64,000 bases of DNA, taken from contig WLPJ01000004.1 in NCBI GenBank assembly GCA_009698815.1, positions 1 through 64,000 of the forward strand, written 5' to 3'. Made by a program: the position numbers and the translations under genes. Shown here piece by piece: positions 17,896 to 27,049 of this stretch. Origin of the DNA: Actinomycetota bacterium (GTDB lineage Bacteria; Actinomycetota; Actinomycetes; Nanopelagicales; Nanopelagicaceae). The first letter of the stretch is position 1, and every line of letters starts with the position of its first letter. The notes below the pieces were generated by a model. The model saw only the letters and a program-made list of their open reading frames with translations, had not been told where the DNA came from and made no database searches.

Positions 17896-18897
17896 TTAAG
17901 CGCGTGGATTGGGGCTTTTCGTCTCTTTCGAATCAGTCGTTGGAATCGTACCAAGCGCCTTATCGATCGCAACCATTACATCCTTCGACAGTTTTACTCC
18001 CGCCGCTTTTACATTCTCTTTAACTTGAGATGGCTTAGTTGCGCCCATGATGGCACTTGAAACATTGGGATTCTGCAGCACCCAAGCTATTGCTAGTTGA
18101 CCCATTGTCAGATCTACGCTTTTGGCAATAGGTGTCAATTTTTGAACTGCAGTTAGGACGTCATCGCGCATCCAACGAGAAATCATGTCCGCACCAGATT
18201 TTTTATCTGTGGCGCGCGATCCAGCTGGCGGCTTCTTGCCCGGTAAATATTTTCCAGTTAAAACACCTTGCGCCATAGGCGACCAAACAATTTGACCGAT
18301 GCCCTCCTTCTGGCTCAGCGGCACCACTTCACTTTCGATAACTCGCCAAAGCGCGGAATATTGCGGTTGGCTAGAAACAAAACGGTTATATCCCTTGGCA
18401 TCTTGAATACCAAGAGCCTGACTAATTTGCGCAGCCTTCCATTCTGAGAAACCGATGTAATGAACTTTGCCAGATCGAATTAGATCATCGAAAGCGCTGA
18501 GCGATTCTTCCAGCGGTGTTTCAAAGTCAAAGCGATGCATCTGATAAAGATCGATGTGATCAGTATTTAAGCGCTTAAGCGAGGCGTTGCACGATTCGAT
18601 GATGTGCTTTCGAGACAGCCCGCGATCGTTCTTGCCAGACCCTGTTGGCCAATAAACTTTGGTGAACAATTCATAAGATTCACGTTTGATGCCTTTAAGT
18701 GCTTTCCCGAGTACAGATTCAGCCTTGGTTGCGGCATAAACATCGGCGGTATCAAAGGTAGTTATCCCTAGGTCGTAAGCGGTACGGACACATTTAATTG
18801 CCGCATCAGATTCAACTTGCGAGCCGTGTGTAATCCAATTTCCATAAGAAATCTCAGATACGTACATTCCTGAACTGCCGAGGCGTCTATATTCCAT
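17896..18897 (-). CDS. aldo/keto reductase (Kv-beta-like)
   Basis: NADPH-dependent oxidoreductase of about 333 residues. N terminus MEYRRLGSSGMYVSEISYGNW, catalytic tetrad residues visible as the Asp-Tyr pair in TFDTADVYA, the Lys in ELFTKVYWP and the His in YQMHRFD; C-terminal NADP-binding SSAIMGATKPSQVKEN. I start at ATG 18897 (ATG 18909 also possible). The frame stays open to 19065, but that part is the antisense of the cobalamin riboswitch and is not coding. Resembles the voltage-gated K-channel beta-subunit/YghZ branch; substrate unknown. Confidence 0.88.
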   Translation of the reverse strand: MEYRRLGSSGMYVSEISYGNWITHGSQVESDAAIKCVRTAYDLGITTFDTADVYAATKAESVLGKALKGIKRESYELFTKVYWPTGSGKNDRGLSRKHIIESCNASLKRLNTDHIDLYQMHRFDFETPLEESLSAFDDLIRSGKVHYIGFSEWKAAQISQALGIQDAKGYNRFVSSQPQYSALWRVIESEVVPLSQKEGIGQIVWSPMAQGVLTGKYLPGKKPPAGSRATDKKSGADMISRWMRDDVLTAVQKLTPIAKSVDLTMGQLAIAWVLQNPNVSSAIMGATKPSQVKENVKAAGVKLSKDVMVAIDKALGTIPTTDSKETKSPNPRA

Positions 18898-18959
18898 GCT
18901 CGAAACCATACCCTGCCAGTCAAGTGATGCGTGTTGAGTTGCAGGAGGGCTATCTATAT

Positions 18960-19100
18960 GGTTTGGTTCGCAGGTAAGGCAAGAAGAAAAATTTAATATC
19001 GAGAGCTTTCTTTTAGGGGAAGTCGGTGAAAATCCGACGCTGACCCGCAACCGTAAGAGCGCCATAAGCGCTTAAGTCGGATTACCTAATCGAAAAGTGG
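18960..19100 (+). promoter_or_regulatory. cobalamin (B12) riboswitch
   Basis: The conserved core is easy to read: AGGGGAAGTCGGTGAAAATC, then the CGCTGACCCGCAACCGTAAG segment, then a B12-box variant AAGTCGGATTACCT (19064-19087... end). Helices that close on each other: TTCG 18967-18970 with CGAA 19091-19094, AGGTAA 18972-18977 with TTACCT 19082-19087, GTCGG 19022-19026 with CCGAC 19034-19038, and AGCGC 19048-19052 with GCGCT 19058-19062. It faces the secreted-protein/ECF operon starting at 19216 and should repress it when adenosylcobalamin is plentiful (family knowledge). Confidence 0.93.
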
Positions 19101-19113
19101 ATTTAGACCAACA

Positions 19114-19131
19114 CCCGCCGAGGTTTGCGGG
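19114..19131 (+). promoter_or_regulatory. hairpin in the riboswitch expression platform
   Basis: CCCGC (19114-19118) and GCGGG (19127-19131) form a short GC-rich stem with an eight-base loop just 3' of the riboswitch aptamer. There is no U-run after it, so it is not a standard terminator; about 115 bases of leader follow before the ATG at 19216, whose ribosome site GAGAGG ends twelve bases upstream. How the switch acts (transcription or translation) cannot be settled by eye. Confidence 0.4.
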
Positions 19132-19215
19132 GCGTAGTCACAAGAAAAGTATTTCTATACTTTATTTGCTGCTACCCCTGTGGGACTCTTTAAATTCGAG
19201 AGGCTACACATCAAA

Positions 19216-19764
19216 ATGCAGTTCCATTTCATGTCAAGAAAAAAAATAACAGCTGGCGCGATTTTAATTCTCGCTTTTTCAAGCCTAGCCTTCGCACCCA
19301 GCGCCAACGCAGCAGAAAAAGGCTGGCGCTACTGGGGTTACTACCAAGCCGCCCCTGGTGCAAATGTTTGGACAGCTGCGATAACTGGACCAACAGTAGA
19401 TATCAAAGACGGCGCAGTCGAAGGCTGGTCATTTGTATTTAGCTCTGATGACATTCCATCAATTGCTCCTTCTGTAAAGCCTGATTTCCAGGCAATTTGC
19501 GGTAAGACGAAGGCAGATAAAGACACAAAGCGAATTGCGTTGGTGATCGATTTCGGTTCTAAGGCATTTGCACCGAAAGGTGAAAAGATTCAGAAAGCTT
19601 TTACAACCTGTGTAAGAACTGCCAAAGCATCGCAAGGTATTGATGTGCTTGGTCAGGTTGCCAAAATTCGCGCAGATAAGAGCGGGTTAATTTGCGGACT
19701 AAATGGCTATCCAGCCAAAGAGTGTGGGGTTGAAATTTCAACTCCGGCATCCCTTAAGAAATAG
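19216..19764 (+). CDS. secreted protein, SCO2322-like, first gene of the B12-riboswitch operon
   Basis: About 182 residues from ATG 19216 (ATG 19231 is an alternative). A signal peptide is clear: basic RKK, hydrophobic AGAILILAFSSLAFAP and a cleavage site after SANA. The mature part is about 150 residues with an aromatic start (KGWRYWGYYQAAPG) and four cysteines, two of them in the C-terminal motif ICGLNGYPAKECG. The pattern and context match what I recall as the SCO2322 family, found next to ECF transporters in actinobacteria. Ten bases separate it from the T component. Being exported and under B12 control, it is a candidate cobalamin-binding or handling protein; this is inference. Confidence 0.75.
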   Translation: MQFHFMSRKKITAGAILILAFSSLAFAPSANAAEKGWRYWGYYQAAPGANVWTAAITGPTVDIKDGAVEGWSFVFSSDDIPSIAPSVKPDFQAICGKTKADKDTKRIALVIDFGSKAFAPKGEKIQKAFTTCVRTAKASQGIDVLGQVAKIRADKSGLICGLNGYPAKECGVEISTPASLKK

Positions 19765-19773
19765 TAAGGCTGT

Positions 19774-20517
19774 ATGAAATCGCTGCATCCGCTTACTTGG
19801 TGGATCTGGTCTCTGCTCATTGTTGGCGCAGTTATTGCCACCAATAGTGCGTGGGTGGCCGGATTGGCCATAGCGGTTGCAGCGATTTCAGTACTTAAAT
19901 TTGCAGAGGATGCGCCCTGGGCAAAATCATTTTGGTTCTCGCTCCGGCTTGGAGCCATAATTTTATTTATACGTACCATCGTGGGAGTCTTAATCGGTGT
20001 TCCGATTCCAGGAACCAAGTTATTCAGCGTTCCCATATTGCCTCTTCCGAGTTGGATCGCCGGAATCAGAATTGGTGGAGTCGTTACCCAAGAGCGATTG
20101 CTCTCCTCGATTCACGAAGGTCTGATAATTATTGCGGTGATTTGCTTATTCGGTGCCGCTGTATCACTTACCAGTCCACATAAACTTTTACGAGTTACCC
20201 CAGTTGTTATCTACGAGTTTGGAGTTGCAACGGTTATTGCAACCTCTGCTCTCCCGCAATTGGTGCAGAGCGTAGGACGCATCAGGCGGGCACGTACTCT
20301 TCGTGGGGATGAAAACCCTTCATGGCGGTCTATCGCAATTCCCTTGCTTGAAGATTCACTCGCGCGATCTTTGGAATTGGCGGCGGCCATGGATTCTCGT
20401 GGCTACGGAGTTAGCCGAAAGAGGTCTAGATATCGCCCCATTCCTTGGCAGCAAATTGACTCAGCAGTTATAGCAAGCGCACTATCCGCCCTTGCTTTAG
20501 CGTTGGTATTGCGCTGA
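19774..20517 (+). CDS. ECF transporter transmembrane (T) component
   Basis: 247-residue membrane protein of the EcfT/CbiQ family. Hydrophobic segments at both ends and, in the cytoplasmic coupling helices, the two Ala-Arg-Gly-like motifs: RARTLRGD (about residue 170) and AMDSRGYG (about 207). These bind the ATPase subunits. The stop TGA overlaps the next ATG by one base. Part of the riboswitch-controlled operon, hence probably a vitamin B12 importer. Confidence 0.88.
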   Translation: MKSLHPLTWWIWSLLIVGAVIATNSAWVAGLAIAVAAISVLKFAEDAPWAKSFWFSLRLGAIILFIRTIVGVLIGVPIPGTKLFSVPILPLPSWIAGIRIGGVVTQERLLSSIHEGLIIIAVICLFGAAVSLTSPHKLLRVTPVVIYEFGVATVIATSALPQLVQSVGRIRRARTLRGDENPSWRSIAIPLLEDSLARSLELAAAMDSRGYGVSRKRSRYRPIPWQQIDSAVIASALSALALALVLR

Positions 20518-22115
20518 TGATTAATTTCTCTAACGTATCTCTTATTTATCCCACTTCGACAAAAACAATTTTAGAAGACCTCTCGTTTTCTATTGTCGAA
20601 GGCGAACTAGTTCTTGTCATCGGTTCAACTGGTACTGGCAAGACTTCCCTACTGCAATTGATAAACGGACTCGTTCCACATCACACCGGTGGAATTCTGG
20701 CTGGTGATATTACGGTCGATGGAATTTCTACTAAGTTGGTGCGCCCAGGAGAACTTGCTCATTTAGTTGGAATCGTTGGACAAAACCCAGCACAAGGATT
20801 TGTTACCGACACCGTCGAAGAAGAACTGGCCTTTGGAATGGAGGCGCTCAACCTGGCTCCAGATTTAATGCGAAAGCGTGTTGAAGAAATTCTGGATTTG
20901 TTAGCGCTGGTCCATTTACGTAATCGCGCTATTTCCACACTAAGCGGTGGAGAACAACAAAGAGTTGCGATAGGTAGCGCTTTAGTTATGCATCCAAAGG
21001 TACTTGTACTAGATGAGCCGACCAGCGCCCTTGATCCGATTGCCGCCGAGGAAGTCTTATCAATTCTGCACAGACTGGTTCATGATTTAAGCCTCACCGT
21101 TGTAATTGCAGAACATCGCTTAGAACGGGTAATTGGATTTGCTGATCGCATTATTCATATCGCAGGAGATGGCAACGCCAAAATAGATCTGCCTGAAATA
21201 ATTCTTAAAGACGCAAATATCGCGCCTCCCATTGTGCATTTAGCTAGAGCATTGGGACTCTCTGATGTTGGGTTGAGCGTTCGCGATGTTAGGAGAATGA
21301 CAGAGACCATCAGAGACACCGGCAAAGATGTCGAAAGCGTGTTGCCTACCGTTGGCGCTGAAAGAATATTGGCAAAAGATTTGACTATAAAATATGGATC
21401 ACACGTCGTATTGAAATCTTTAAACGTTAGCGTGCGAGCTGGCGAAATTGTGGCCCTAATGGGTCGCAATGGTGCTGGTAAAAGTTCACTATTAACCGCA
21501 CTTGTTGGACTGCAGAAGCCAACTTCTGGAACATCGCATATCTGCGGAAAAGCCTCGACTGATCTGAAAGGTGGCGTTCGCCGCGAGACAGTTGGATTCA
21601 TTCCGCAAGAACCCAGTGATCTGCTTTACGGTCAAAGCGTTGATGGCGAGTGTGCGCAAGGCGATAAAGATAATCAAATAGCACCAGGAACCACGTTTGC
21701 ACTTCTACAAAGAATCGTTCCATCTATAAGCCCTGATACACATCCGCGTGACTTATCGGAAGGTCAACGGCTAGCCCTGGCGCTAGCGATAGTTTTATCC
21801 GCACAACCCCAAGTCTTGATACTGGATGAGCCAACACGTGGTTTGGATTATCAATCTAAAGCCTTATTAATTAGCCTTTTGCAGAATTACTCAAAAGAGT
21901 TAGGGCGCTGCGTTCTGATTGCAACTCATGATGTTGAACTCGTAGCCGAACTTGCCGATCGAGTAATTTTTCTCGCTGATGGTGAAGTTGTTGCTGATGG
22001 TCCCACCCTAGATATTTTGCTCTCATCCCCAGCCTTTGCGCCACAGGTTGCAAAGGTGATGTCACCCCGGCGTTGGTTAACGGTCTCAGATGTAATCGCT
22101 GCGATGGAGGGGTGA
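20517..22115 (+). CDS. ECF transporter energy-coupling ATPase, fused double ABC domain
   Basis: 532 residues containing two ABC ATPase domains in one chain, replacing separate EcfA1/EcfA2. Domain 1 (about 1-235): Walker A GSTGTGKTS, signature LSGGEQQRVAIG, Walker B VLVLDEPTSALDP, switch His in AEHRLER. Domain 2 (about 280-530): Walker A GRNGAGKSS, signature LSEGQRLALAL, Walker B VLILDEPTRGLD, switch His in ATHDVEL. The second signature has Glu for the first Gly. Overlaps the T gene by one base and the S gene by one base. Confidence 0.92.
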   Translation: MINFSNVSLIYPTSTKTILEDLSFSIVEGELVLVIGSTGTGKTSLLQLINGLVPHHTGGILAGDITVDGISTKLVRPGELAHLVGIVGQNPAQGFVTDTVEEELAFGMEALNLAPDLMRKRVEEILDLLALVHLRNRAISTLSGGEQQRVAIGSALVMHPKVLVLDEPTSALDPIAAEEVLSILHRLVHDLSLTVVIAEHRLERVIGFADRIIHIAGDGNAKIDLPEIILKDANIAPPIVHLARALGLSDVGLSVRDVRRMTETIRDTGKDVESVLPTVGAERILAKDLTIKYGSHVVLKSLNVSVRAGEIVALMGRNGAGKSSLLTALVGLQKPTSGTSHICGKASTDLKGGVRRETVGFIPQEPSDLLYGQSVDGECAQGDKDNQIAPGTTFALLQRIVPSISPDTHPRDLSEGQRLALALAIVLSAQPQVLILDEPTRGLDYQSKALLISLLQNYSKELGRCVLIATHDVELVAELADRVIFLADGEVVADGPTLDILLSSPAFAPQVAKVMSPRRWLTVSDVIAAMEG

Positions 22116-22930
22116 TGCTTAAAACTTCTGATATCTATCGTTTCTCACGTAGATCGCAAATCACACTTTTTTCTGTCTCTATCTTTACTCTGGCTGGCTT
22201 TACTTGGCCATTCTTTGCACCAGATCAAAGCTCGGCACGGTTTGCGCAGTATTTTATCTGGATTGCTATTCCATTCACATTTTTTTTACTGCTTGCGCAA
22301 TTGAGTGATAAAAGCCTAGATGCCAAGTCAGTCGCTCTACTTGGAATGTTGGCCGCGTTAATTGCCGCGCTTCGCCCACTAGGTGCCGGAGCAGTTGGTC
22401 TGGAGCCTATGTGGTTCTTATTGATCTTGGCAGCGCGTGTTTTCGGAAGCGCCTTTGGGTTCCTGCTTGGTGTTCTTGCAATGCTCGCTTCGGCCTTACT
22501 GACTGGCGGAATGGGGCCGTGGTTGAGTTATCAATTATTTGCCGCCGGATTAATTGGTTTACTTGCTGGCGCCTTTTTCAAAAATCTGCGAGGAAGAGCA
22601 GAGCTCGCATTATTAGTAATTATCGCAATTATTTCATCTTTGAGTTTTGGACTTTTGATGGATCTGCAATTTTGGCCTTGGGCAATCGGTGCAAATACCC
22701 AACTTTCATTTATTCCGGGTGCAGACTTATCAGTAAATTTGGGCCGCTTCATAACTTTTCATTTTCTCTCAGCGATGGCATGGGATATTCCACGGGCAAT
22801 TCTTACCGTAGCGTTGACTTTAGCGGCTGGTCCTGCTGTGTTGACGGCGCTGCGCAGAACTAAGAAACGCGCAGCGTTTCTAACTCCAATCGAATTTATC
22901 GAACGTGCGAAGTCACCAGAGGCAATTTAG
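22115..22930 (+). CDS. ECF transporter substrate-binding (S) component, probably for cobalamin
   Basis: 271 residues with six or so hydrophobic segments and the typical ALRPLGAGAVGLEPMWFLLILAARVFG S-component core split here into key words ALRPLGAG and EPMWFLLILAARVFG. ATG 22115 overlaps the ATPase stop (TGATG) and has GGAGGGG in front. The frame opens earlier at 22073, inside the ATPase gene, which I reject. Specificity is inferred from the riboswitch; S components cannot be assigned by eye. The 3' end overlaps the convergent gcvT by 35 bases. Confidence 0.85.
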   Translation: MLKTSDIYRFSRRSQITLFSVSIFTLAGFTWPFFAPDQSSARFAQYFIWIAIPFTFFLLLAQLSDKSLDAKSVALLGMLAALIAALRPLGAGAVGLEPMWFLLILAARVFGSAFGFLLGVLAMLASALLTGGMGPWLSYQLFAAGLIGLLAGAFFKNLRGRAELALLVIIAIISSLSFGLLMDLQFWPWAIGANTQLSFIPGADLSVNLGRFITFHFLSAMAWDIPRAILTVALTLAAGPAVLTALRRTKKRAAFLTPIEFIERAKSPEAI

Positions 22931-23984
22931 TCACTTCTGCCAGCGAATCTCGCCCTCGTACATCTATAACGAGCTGATCTCCCAATTTAACTGAGTGCGA
23001 AAGTAGCGCTAGCGCTATTCCTTTCTTAAGGCTCGGTGAGAAAGTTCCACTGGTAACTTCTCCAACTATTTCACCTGCACTGTTTTTAACTTGCATTCCG
23101 GCTCGTGGAATTCCGCGATCTTGGCTGACTAGCGCGCGTACTCTGGGATGTGTTCCGCTTGCTTTTTCTGAACGGAGCGCTTCACTTCCACTAAATAATG
23201 GTTTCTCCCAACCAATTGCCCAAGTCGCTGCCGCCTGAACCGGAGTTATTGCAAGTGAGAGTTCATGTCCATGAAGTGGATATCCCATTTCGGTGCGCAA
23301 GGTATCTCGGGCACCTAGACCGCAAACCAAACCATCAAAGTTCTTTATGGCCTCGGTTAGCGCATCCCAAACTTTGGTTGCATCTTGCCAACGTGGCACG
23401 ATTTCATATCCGTGTTCGCCGGTGTAGCCGGTGCGACAAAGGATTACTTTGCAACCAGCAATTTCAACATGGTCAAAAGCCATGTAATCCATTTCAGGAT
23501 TTATGCCAAAAATTTCAATCACTTCGCGTGATTTTGGCCCTTGTACTGCAATTACTCCAAATGATTCGTGAAGGTTTACGATTTCGATACCTGCTGGAAC
23601 TCGCGACATGAGATCTGCTACAACACTTGTCGTATTAGATGCATTTGGAATCAAGAAAAGATCTGTAGGGCTATTGCGGTAAACAATCAAATCATCGATG
23701 ACGCCACCTTCACTATTGCAATGAAGGGTGTATTGAGCTTGTCCATCAATAATTCTATCCAGGTCGTTTGTGAAAACTGTATTTAAGAATTTCAATGCGC
23801 CAGATCCCTTTACGCTCACCTTTCCCAGATGCGAAACATCAAATATGCCAACCCGCTCACGGACGGCGGCATGCTCGGCTAGTACGCCTGCGCCGGGATA
23901 TTCAATTGGCATAAGCCACCCACCAAAATCGGCCATCTTGGCAGAAAGGTTGATATGTCTATCGGCAAGTGGTGAATTTTTCAT
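22896..23984 (-). CDS. gcvT: aminomethyltransferase (glycine cleavage system T protein)
   Basis: Transfers the aminomethyl carbon from the lipoyl arm of GcvH to tetrahydrofolate. 362 residues, standard length. Motifs: HINLSAKMADFGGWLMPIEY at the N terminus (shortened), FDVSHLGKVSVKG, the folate-site region GYTGEHGYEI and GLGARDTLRTEMGYPLHG. gcvP and gcvH are not in the window. Lipoylation genes at 33 kb and Lpd at 25.6 kb complete the cofactor side. Divergent from pepA with 68 bases between. Confidence 0.95.
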   Translation of the reverse strand: MKNSPLADRHINLSAKMADFGGWLMPIEYPGAGVLAEHAAVRERVGIFDVSHLGKVSVKGSGALKFLNTVFTNDLDRIIDGQAQYTLHCNSEGGVIDDLIVYRNSPTDLFLIPNASNTTSVVADLMSRVPAGIEIVNLHESFGVIAVQGPKSREVIEIFGINPEMDYMAFDHVEIAGCKVILCRTGYTGEHGYEIVPRWQDATKVWDALTEAIKNFDGLVCGLGARDTLRTEMGYPLHGHELSLAITPVQAAATWAIGWEKPLFSGSEALRSEKASGTHPRVRALVSQDRGIPRAGMQVKNSAGEIVGEVTSGTFSPSLKKGIALALLSHSVKLGDQLVIDVRGRDSLAEVTKLPLVTSHVR

Positions 23985-24052
23985 GACAACAACTTACACT
24001 TACCCGACCCCAAAAGTATTTTCGATTTGTACAGCCTCTAAAAGGAGATTCG

Positions 24053-25561
24053 ATGACCACCCTGCACCTCTCAGATGGAATTATCAAAGATGAGATTCTG
24101 GTTGTTGGACTCTCTTTTAGAACGCCATCTAAAAAGGGGCAGGGTGCGCTGGTAATCGAAAGCGGAGATATAGCACTCGACAGTAAGAAGTTATTGGCAA
24201 CTCTCTCTGATTTAGGGGCCACGGGAAAGGCTGATGAAGTAATTAAAATTCCTGGCACCGCAACCAAATTATTGGTTTTCACCGGACTCGGAGAAAATAA
24301 GCCCACTTTCTCAGATGAGACTTTGCGTCGCGCAGCAGGTGCTGCCGCCAGAGCGCTGGCAGGCAATTCCAGCGCCACATTTTCTTTCCCTGCTAAGAAG
24401 GCTGCAACTATTGCGGCGATCGCAGAAGGTGCGCTACTTGGCGCATATTCATTTAATAAATTTCGCGTTGATTCAATTGTAAATCGTCAATTAAGTTTGA
24501 AATCAGTAACCATTCATTCGGCTCTTGCAAAAAAGGCAGAAGCCAAAGAAGCGCTCAAGCGCGCCGCGATTATTGGTGAGTACACCTGCTTAGTTAGAGA
24601 TTTGATAAACACTCCCCCGAGTCATTTAACTCCTGATTCATTCTGCAAGGAGATTGCCGCCTTGGTGAAGAAGGTTGGCGGTTCCGCGATTGGCCTAAAG
24701 GTTACGGTCATGAACGATGCGCAATTAAAGAGCAAGGGTTACGGTGGAATATCGGCTGTCGGCCAAGGTTCGGCCAATCCACCACGTCTTCTGCAGATTT
24801 CCTATACGCCAGTTAAAGCTAAGGCTAAAAAAAGTTACGCCTATGTCGGAAAAGGAATCACCTTCGATTCTGGTGGTTTAGCGCTGAAGCCAGCCGCGGG
24901 CATGGAAGCGATGAAATCAGATATGTCTGGTGCCGCTGCTGTTTGCGCTGCAACTATTGCAATCGCGTTGTTGAAGATTCCAGTAGCAATCGATTGTTAC
25001 GCGCCTTTAGCAGAAAATATGATCAGCGATAACGCAACCCGTCCCAGCGACATCATCACAATGTATGGCGGAAAGACAATTGAAGTTCTAAATCCTGATG
25101 CAGAAGGCCGCTTAGTATTGGGAGATGCCTTGGTGAAGGCGCAAGAGAATAAGAACTTAGATGGCATCATCGATGTTGCAACTTTGACGGGTGCCCAAGT
25201 TGTTGCACTAGGTACTCGCACAAGTGCAATCATGACAAATAACCAGGATTTCAGCGATCAATTTTTTGCAATTACTAAATCCGCTGGCGAAGCTTTCTGG
25301 CCAATGCCACTGCCAGTTGAATTGCGAGCATCTCTTGATTCACCAGTTGCCGATATGGCAAATATCGGCGAGCGAATGGGCGGCATGATGGTTGCTGGGT
25401 TATTCCTCAAAGAATTTGTTGCAGCAGAGTTACCTTGGTTACACCTCGATATCGCAGGGCCTGCCTATAACGAAGGTGAAGCCTACGGTTACACCCCAGT
25501 CGGTGGCACAGGCGTAGCACTTAGATCACTCGTAGCGTTGGCCCAGGCGGCAGGCGTTTAG
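24053..25561 (+). CDS. pepA: leucyl aminopeptidase (M17 family)
   Basis: Cytosolic two-metal aminopeptidase of 502 residues. N-terminal macro-like domain (about 1-160) and C-terminal catalytic domain with the metal/catalytic motifs VGKGITFDSGGLALKP and NPDAEGRLVLGDAL (family pattern NTDAEGR; here Pro replaces Thr). Good ribosome site AAAAGGAG before ATG 24053. In mycobacteria the homologue sits between gcvT and sucB just as here. Confidence 0.94.
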   Translation: MTTLHLSDGIIKDEILVVGLSFRTPSKKGQGALVIESGDIALDSKKLLATLSDLGATGKADEVIKIPGTATKLLVFTGLGENKPTFSDETLRRAAGAAARALAGNSSATFSFPAKKAATIAAIAEGALLGAYSFNKFRVDSIVNRQLSLKSVTIHSALAKKAEAKEALKRAAIIGEYTCLVRDLINTPPSHLTPDSFCKEIAALVKKVGGSAIGLKVTVMNDAQLKSKGYGGISAVGQGSANPPRLLQISYTPVKAKAKKSYAYVGKGITFDSGGLALKPAAGMEAMKSDMSGAAAVCAATIAIALLKIPVAIDCYAPLAENMISDNATRPSDIITMYGGKTIEVLNPDAEGRLVLGDALVKAQENKNLDGIIDVATLTGAQVVALGTRTSAIMTNNQDFSDQFFAITKSAGEAFWPMPLPVELRASLDSPVADMANIGERMGGMMVAGLFLKEFVAAELPWLHLDIAGPAYNEGEAYGYTPVGGTGVALRSLVALAQAAGV

Positions 25562-25627
25562 TAATCACAGGGCAAAACTGGCAAGATAGGCTCAACAAGC
25601 GAGAAGTTCATGAAGGAGCGCGCACAG

Positions 25628-26995
25628 GTGTCCAACTTTGATCTAGTAATTTTAGGCGGCGGTAGCGGCGGTTACGCAGCAGCCCTACGTGGCGCCCAAC
25701 TTGGATTATCAGTTGCCCTAGTCGAAGCAGACAAACTTGGCGGAACCTGTTTACACCGCGGATGTATTCCAACTAAAGCCCTTCTCCACGCTGGCGAGAT
25801 CGCCGATGGAACACGCGATGCCAGCCACTTTGGCATCAACGCCACATTTAATTCAATAGATATGACTGGCGTTAATTCATATAAAGATGGCGTGGTAGCC
25901 AAACTACATAAAGGTTTGCAAGGCTTAGTTAAGTCGCGCAGCATTACTTACATCGAAGGCCATGGAAAATTAGTAGCGAAAGATACCGTTGAGGTAAATG
26001 GTGCTCGCTACACCGGCAAAAATATCGTTTTGGCAACTGGATCATATGCGCGCACCTTGCCTGGCTTGGAAATTGATGGAAAGAGAGTCATCACATCCGA
26101 ACATGCCATCAAGATGGATTACGTCCCAAAGAGCGTAATCGTTCTCGGTGGTGGAGTAATTGGTTGTGAATTCGCATCCGTTTGGAAATCTTTTGGCGCC
26201 GAGGTAACTATCATCGAAGGGTTGTCCCATTTGGTTGCACTGGAAGATGAATCTTCTAGCAAGCAATTAGAGCGTGCCTATCGCAAACGCGGAATCAACT
26301 TTGAACTTGGAGTTCGTTTTAAATCTCATACTGTCACGGCAGATGGTGTGACCATTACTTTGGAAGATGGCAAAACCTTCACCGCGGAGGTACTGCTTGT
26401 AGCCGTCGGGCGTGGCCCAGTTTCAGCAAATCTGGGTTATGAAGAGCAAGGCATCGCTATGGATCGCGGATACGTTCAGGTTGATGATAAATGCCGCACC
26501 AATGTTCCAGGAATCTGGGCCGTTGGAGATTTAATTCCCACACTTCAATTAGCGCACGTGGGCTTTGGCGAGGGAATATTAGTTGCTGAAGAAATTGCTG
26601 GGTTAAATCCTCGACCAATTAATTATGACGGTGTTCCTCGCGTTACTTACTCAGAACCAGAGGTTGCCTCTGTTGGTTTAACAACTGCGCAGGCGAAAGA
26701 GCGCGGGCATGACGTCGTCGAACTTAACTATGACCTAGCCGGAAACGGTAAAGCTCAGATTTTGCGAACTGCCGGTTCCATCAAATTGGTATCGCAAAAA
26801 AATGGACCAGTTCTTGGAATCCATATGGTCGGATCGCGCGTTGGCGAACTTCTTGCTGAAGCGCAATTAATTTTTAATTGGGAGGCATCTGCAGGCGATG
26901 TAGCACCTCTCATTCATGCGCACCCAACGCTTTCCGAAGCAATGGGTGAAGCGCACATGGCACTTGCCGGCAAACCACTTCACGCTCACGGTTAA
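25628..26995 (+). CDS. lpd: dihydrolipoyl dehydrogenase (E3)
   Basis: FAD enzyme that reoxidises dihydrolipoyl groups of 2-oxoacid dehydrogenases and the glycine system. About 455 residues. FAD site ILGGGSGGYAAALRGA, redox disulfide GGTCLHRGCIPTKA, NAD site VIVLGGGVIGCEFASVW, second FAD site IWAVGDL, and the catalytic C-terminal His-Glu in HAHPTLSEAMGE. I prefer GTG 25628: the sequence AAGGAG at 25613-25618 is a ribosome site nine bases upstream, and lies inside the six residues that would be added by ATG 25610. Likely co-transcribed with sucB, 54 bases on. Confidence 0.93.
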   Translation: MSNFDLVILGGGSGGYAAALRGAQLGLSVALVEADKLGGTCLHRGCIPTKALLHAGEIADGTRDASHFGINATFNSIDMTGVNSYKDGVVAKLHKGLQGLVKSRSITYIEGHGKLVAKDTVEVNGARYTGKNIVLATGSYARTLPGLEIDGKRVITSEHAIKMDYVPKSVIVLGGGVIGCEFASVWKSFGAEVTIIEGLSHLVALEDESSSKQLERAYRKRGINFELGVRFKSHTVTADGVTITLEDGKTFTAEVLLVAVGRGPVSANLGYEEQGIAMDRGYVQVDDKCRTNVPGIWAVGDLIPTLQLAHVGFGEGILVAEEIAGLNPRPINYDGVPRVTYSEPEVASVGLTTAQAKERGHDVVELNYDLAGNGKAQILRTAGSIKLVSQKNGPVLGIHMVGSRVGELLAEAQLIFNWEASAGDVAPLIHAHPTLSEAMGEAHMALAGKPLHAHG

Positions 26996-27049
26996 TCCAG
27001 TAAAAAATTAAATGGTTAATTCAACGGTAATAGGGAAAAGGAAAAAGCT

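Noticed and set aside
17896-19065. N-terminally extended aldo/keto reductase
   Set aside because: The extension is the antisense of the cobalamin riboswitch; homology starts at MEYRRLG (18897).
22073-22114. Upstream GTG start for the ECF S component
   Set aside because: Lies within the ATPase gene without ribosome site; ATG 22115 has GGAGGGG and overlaps the stop.
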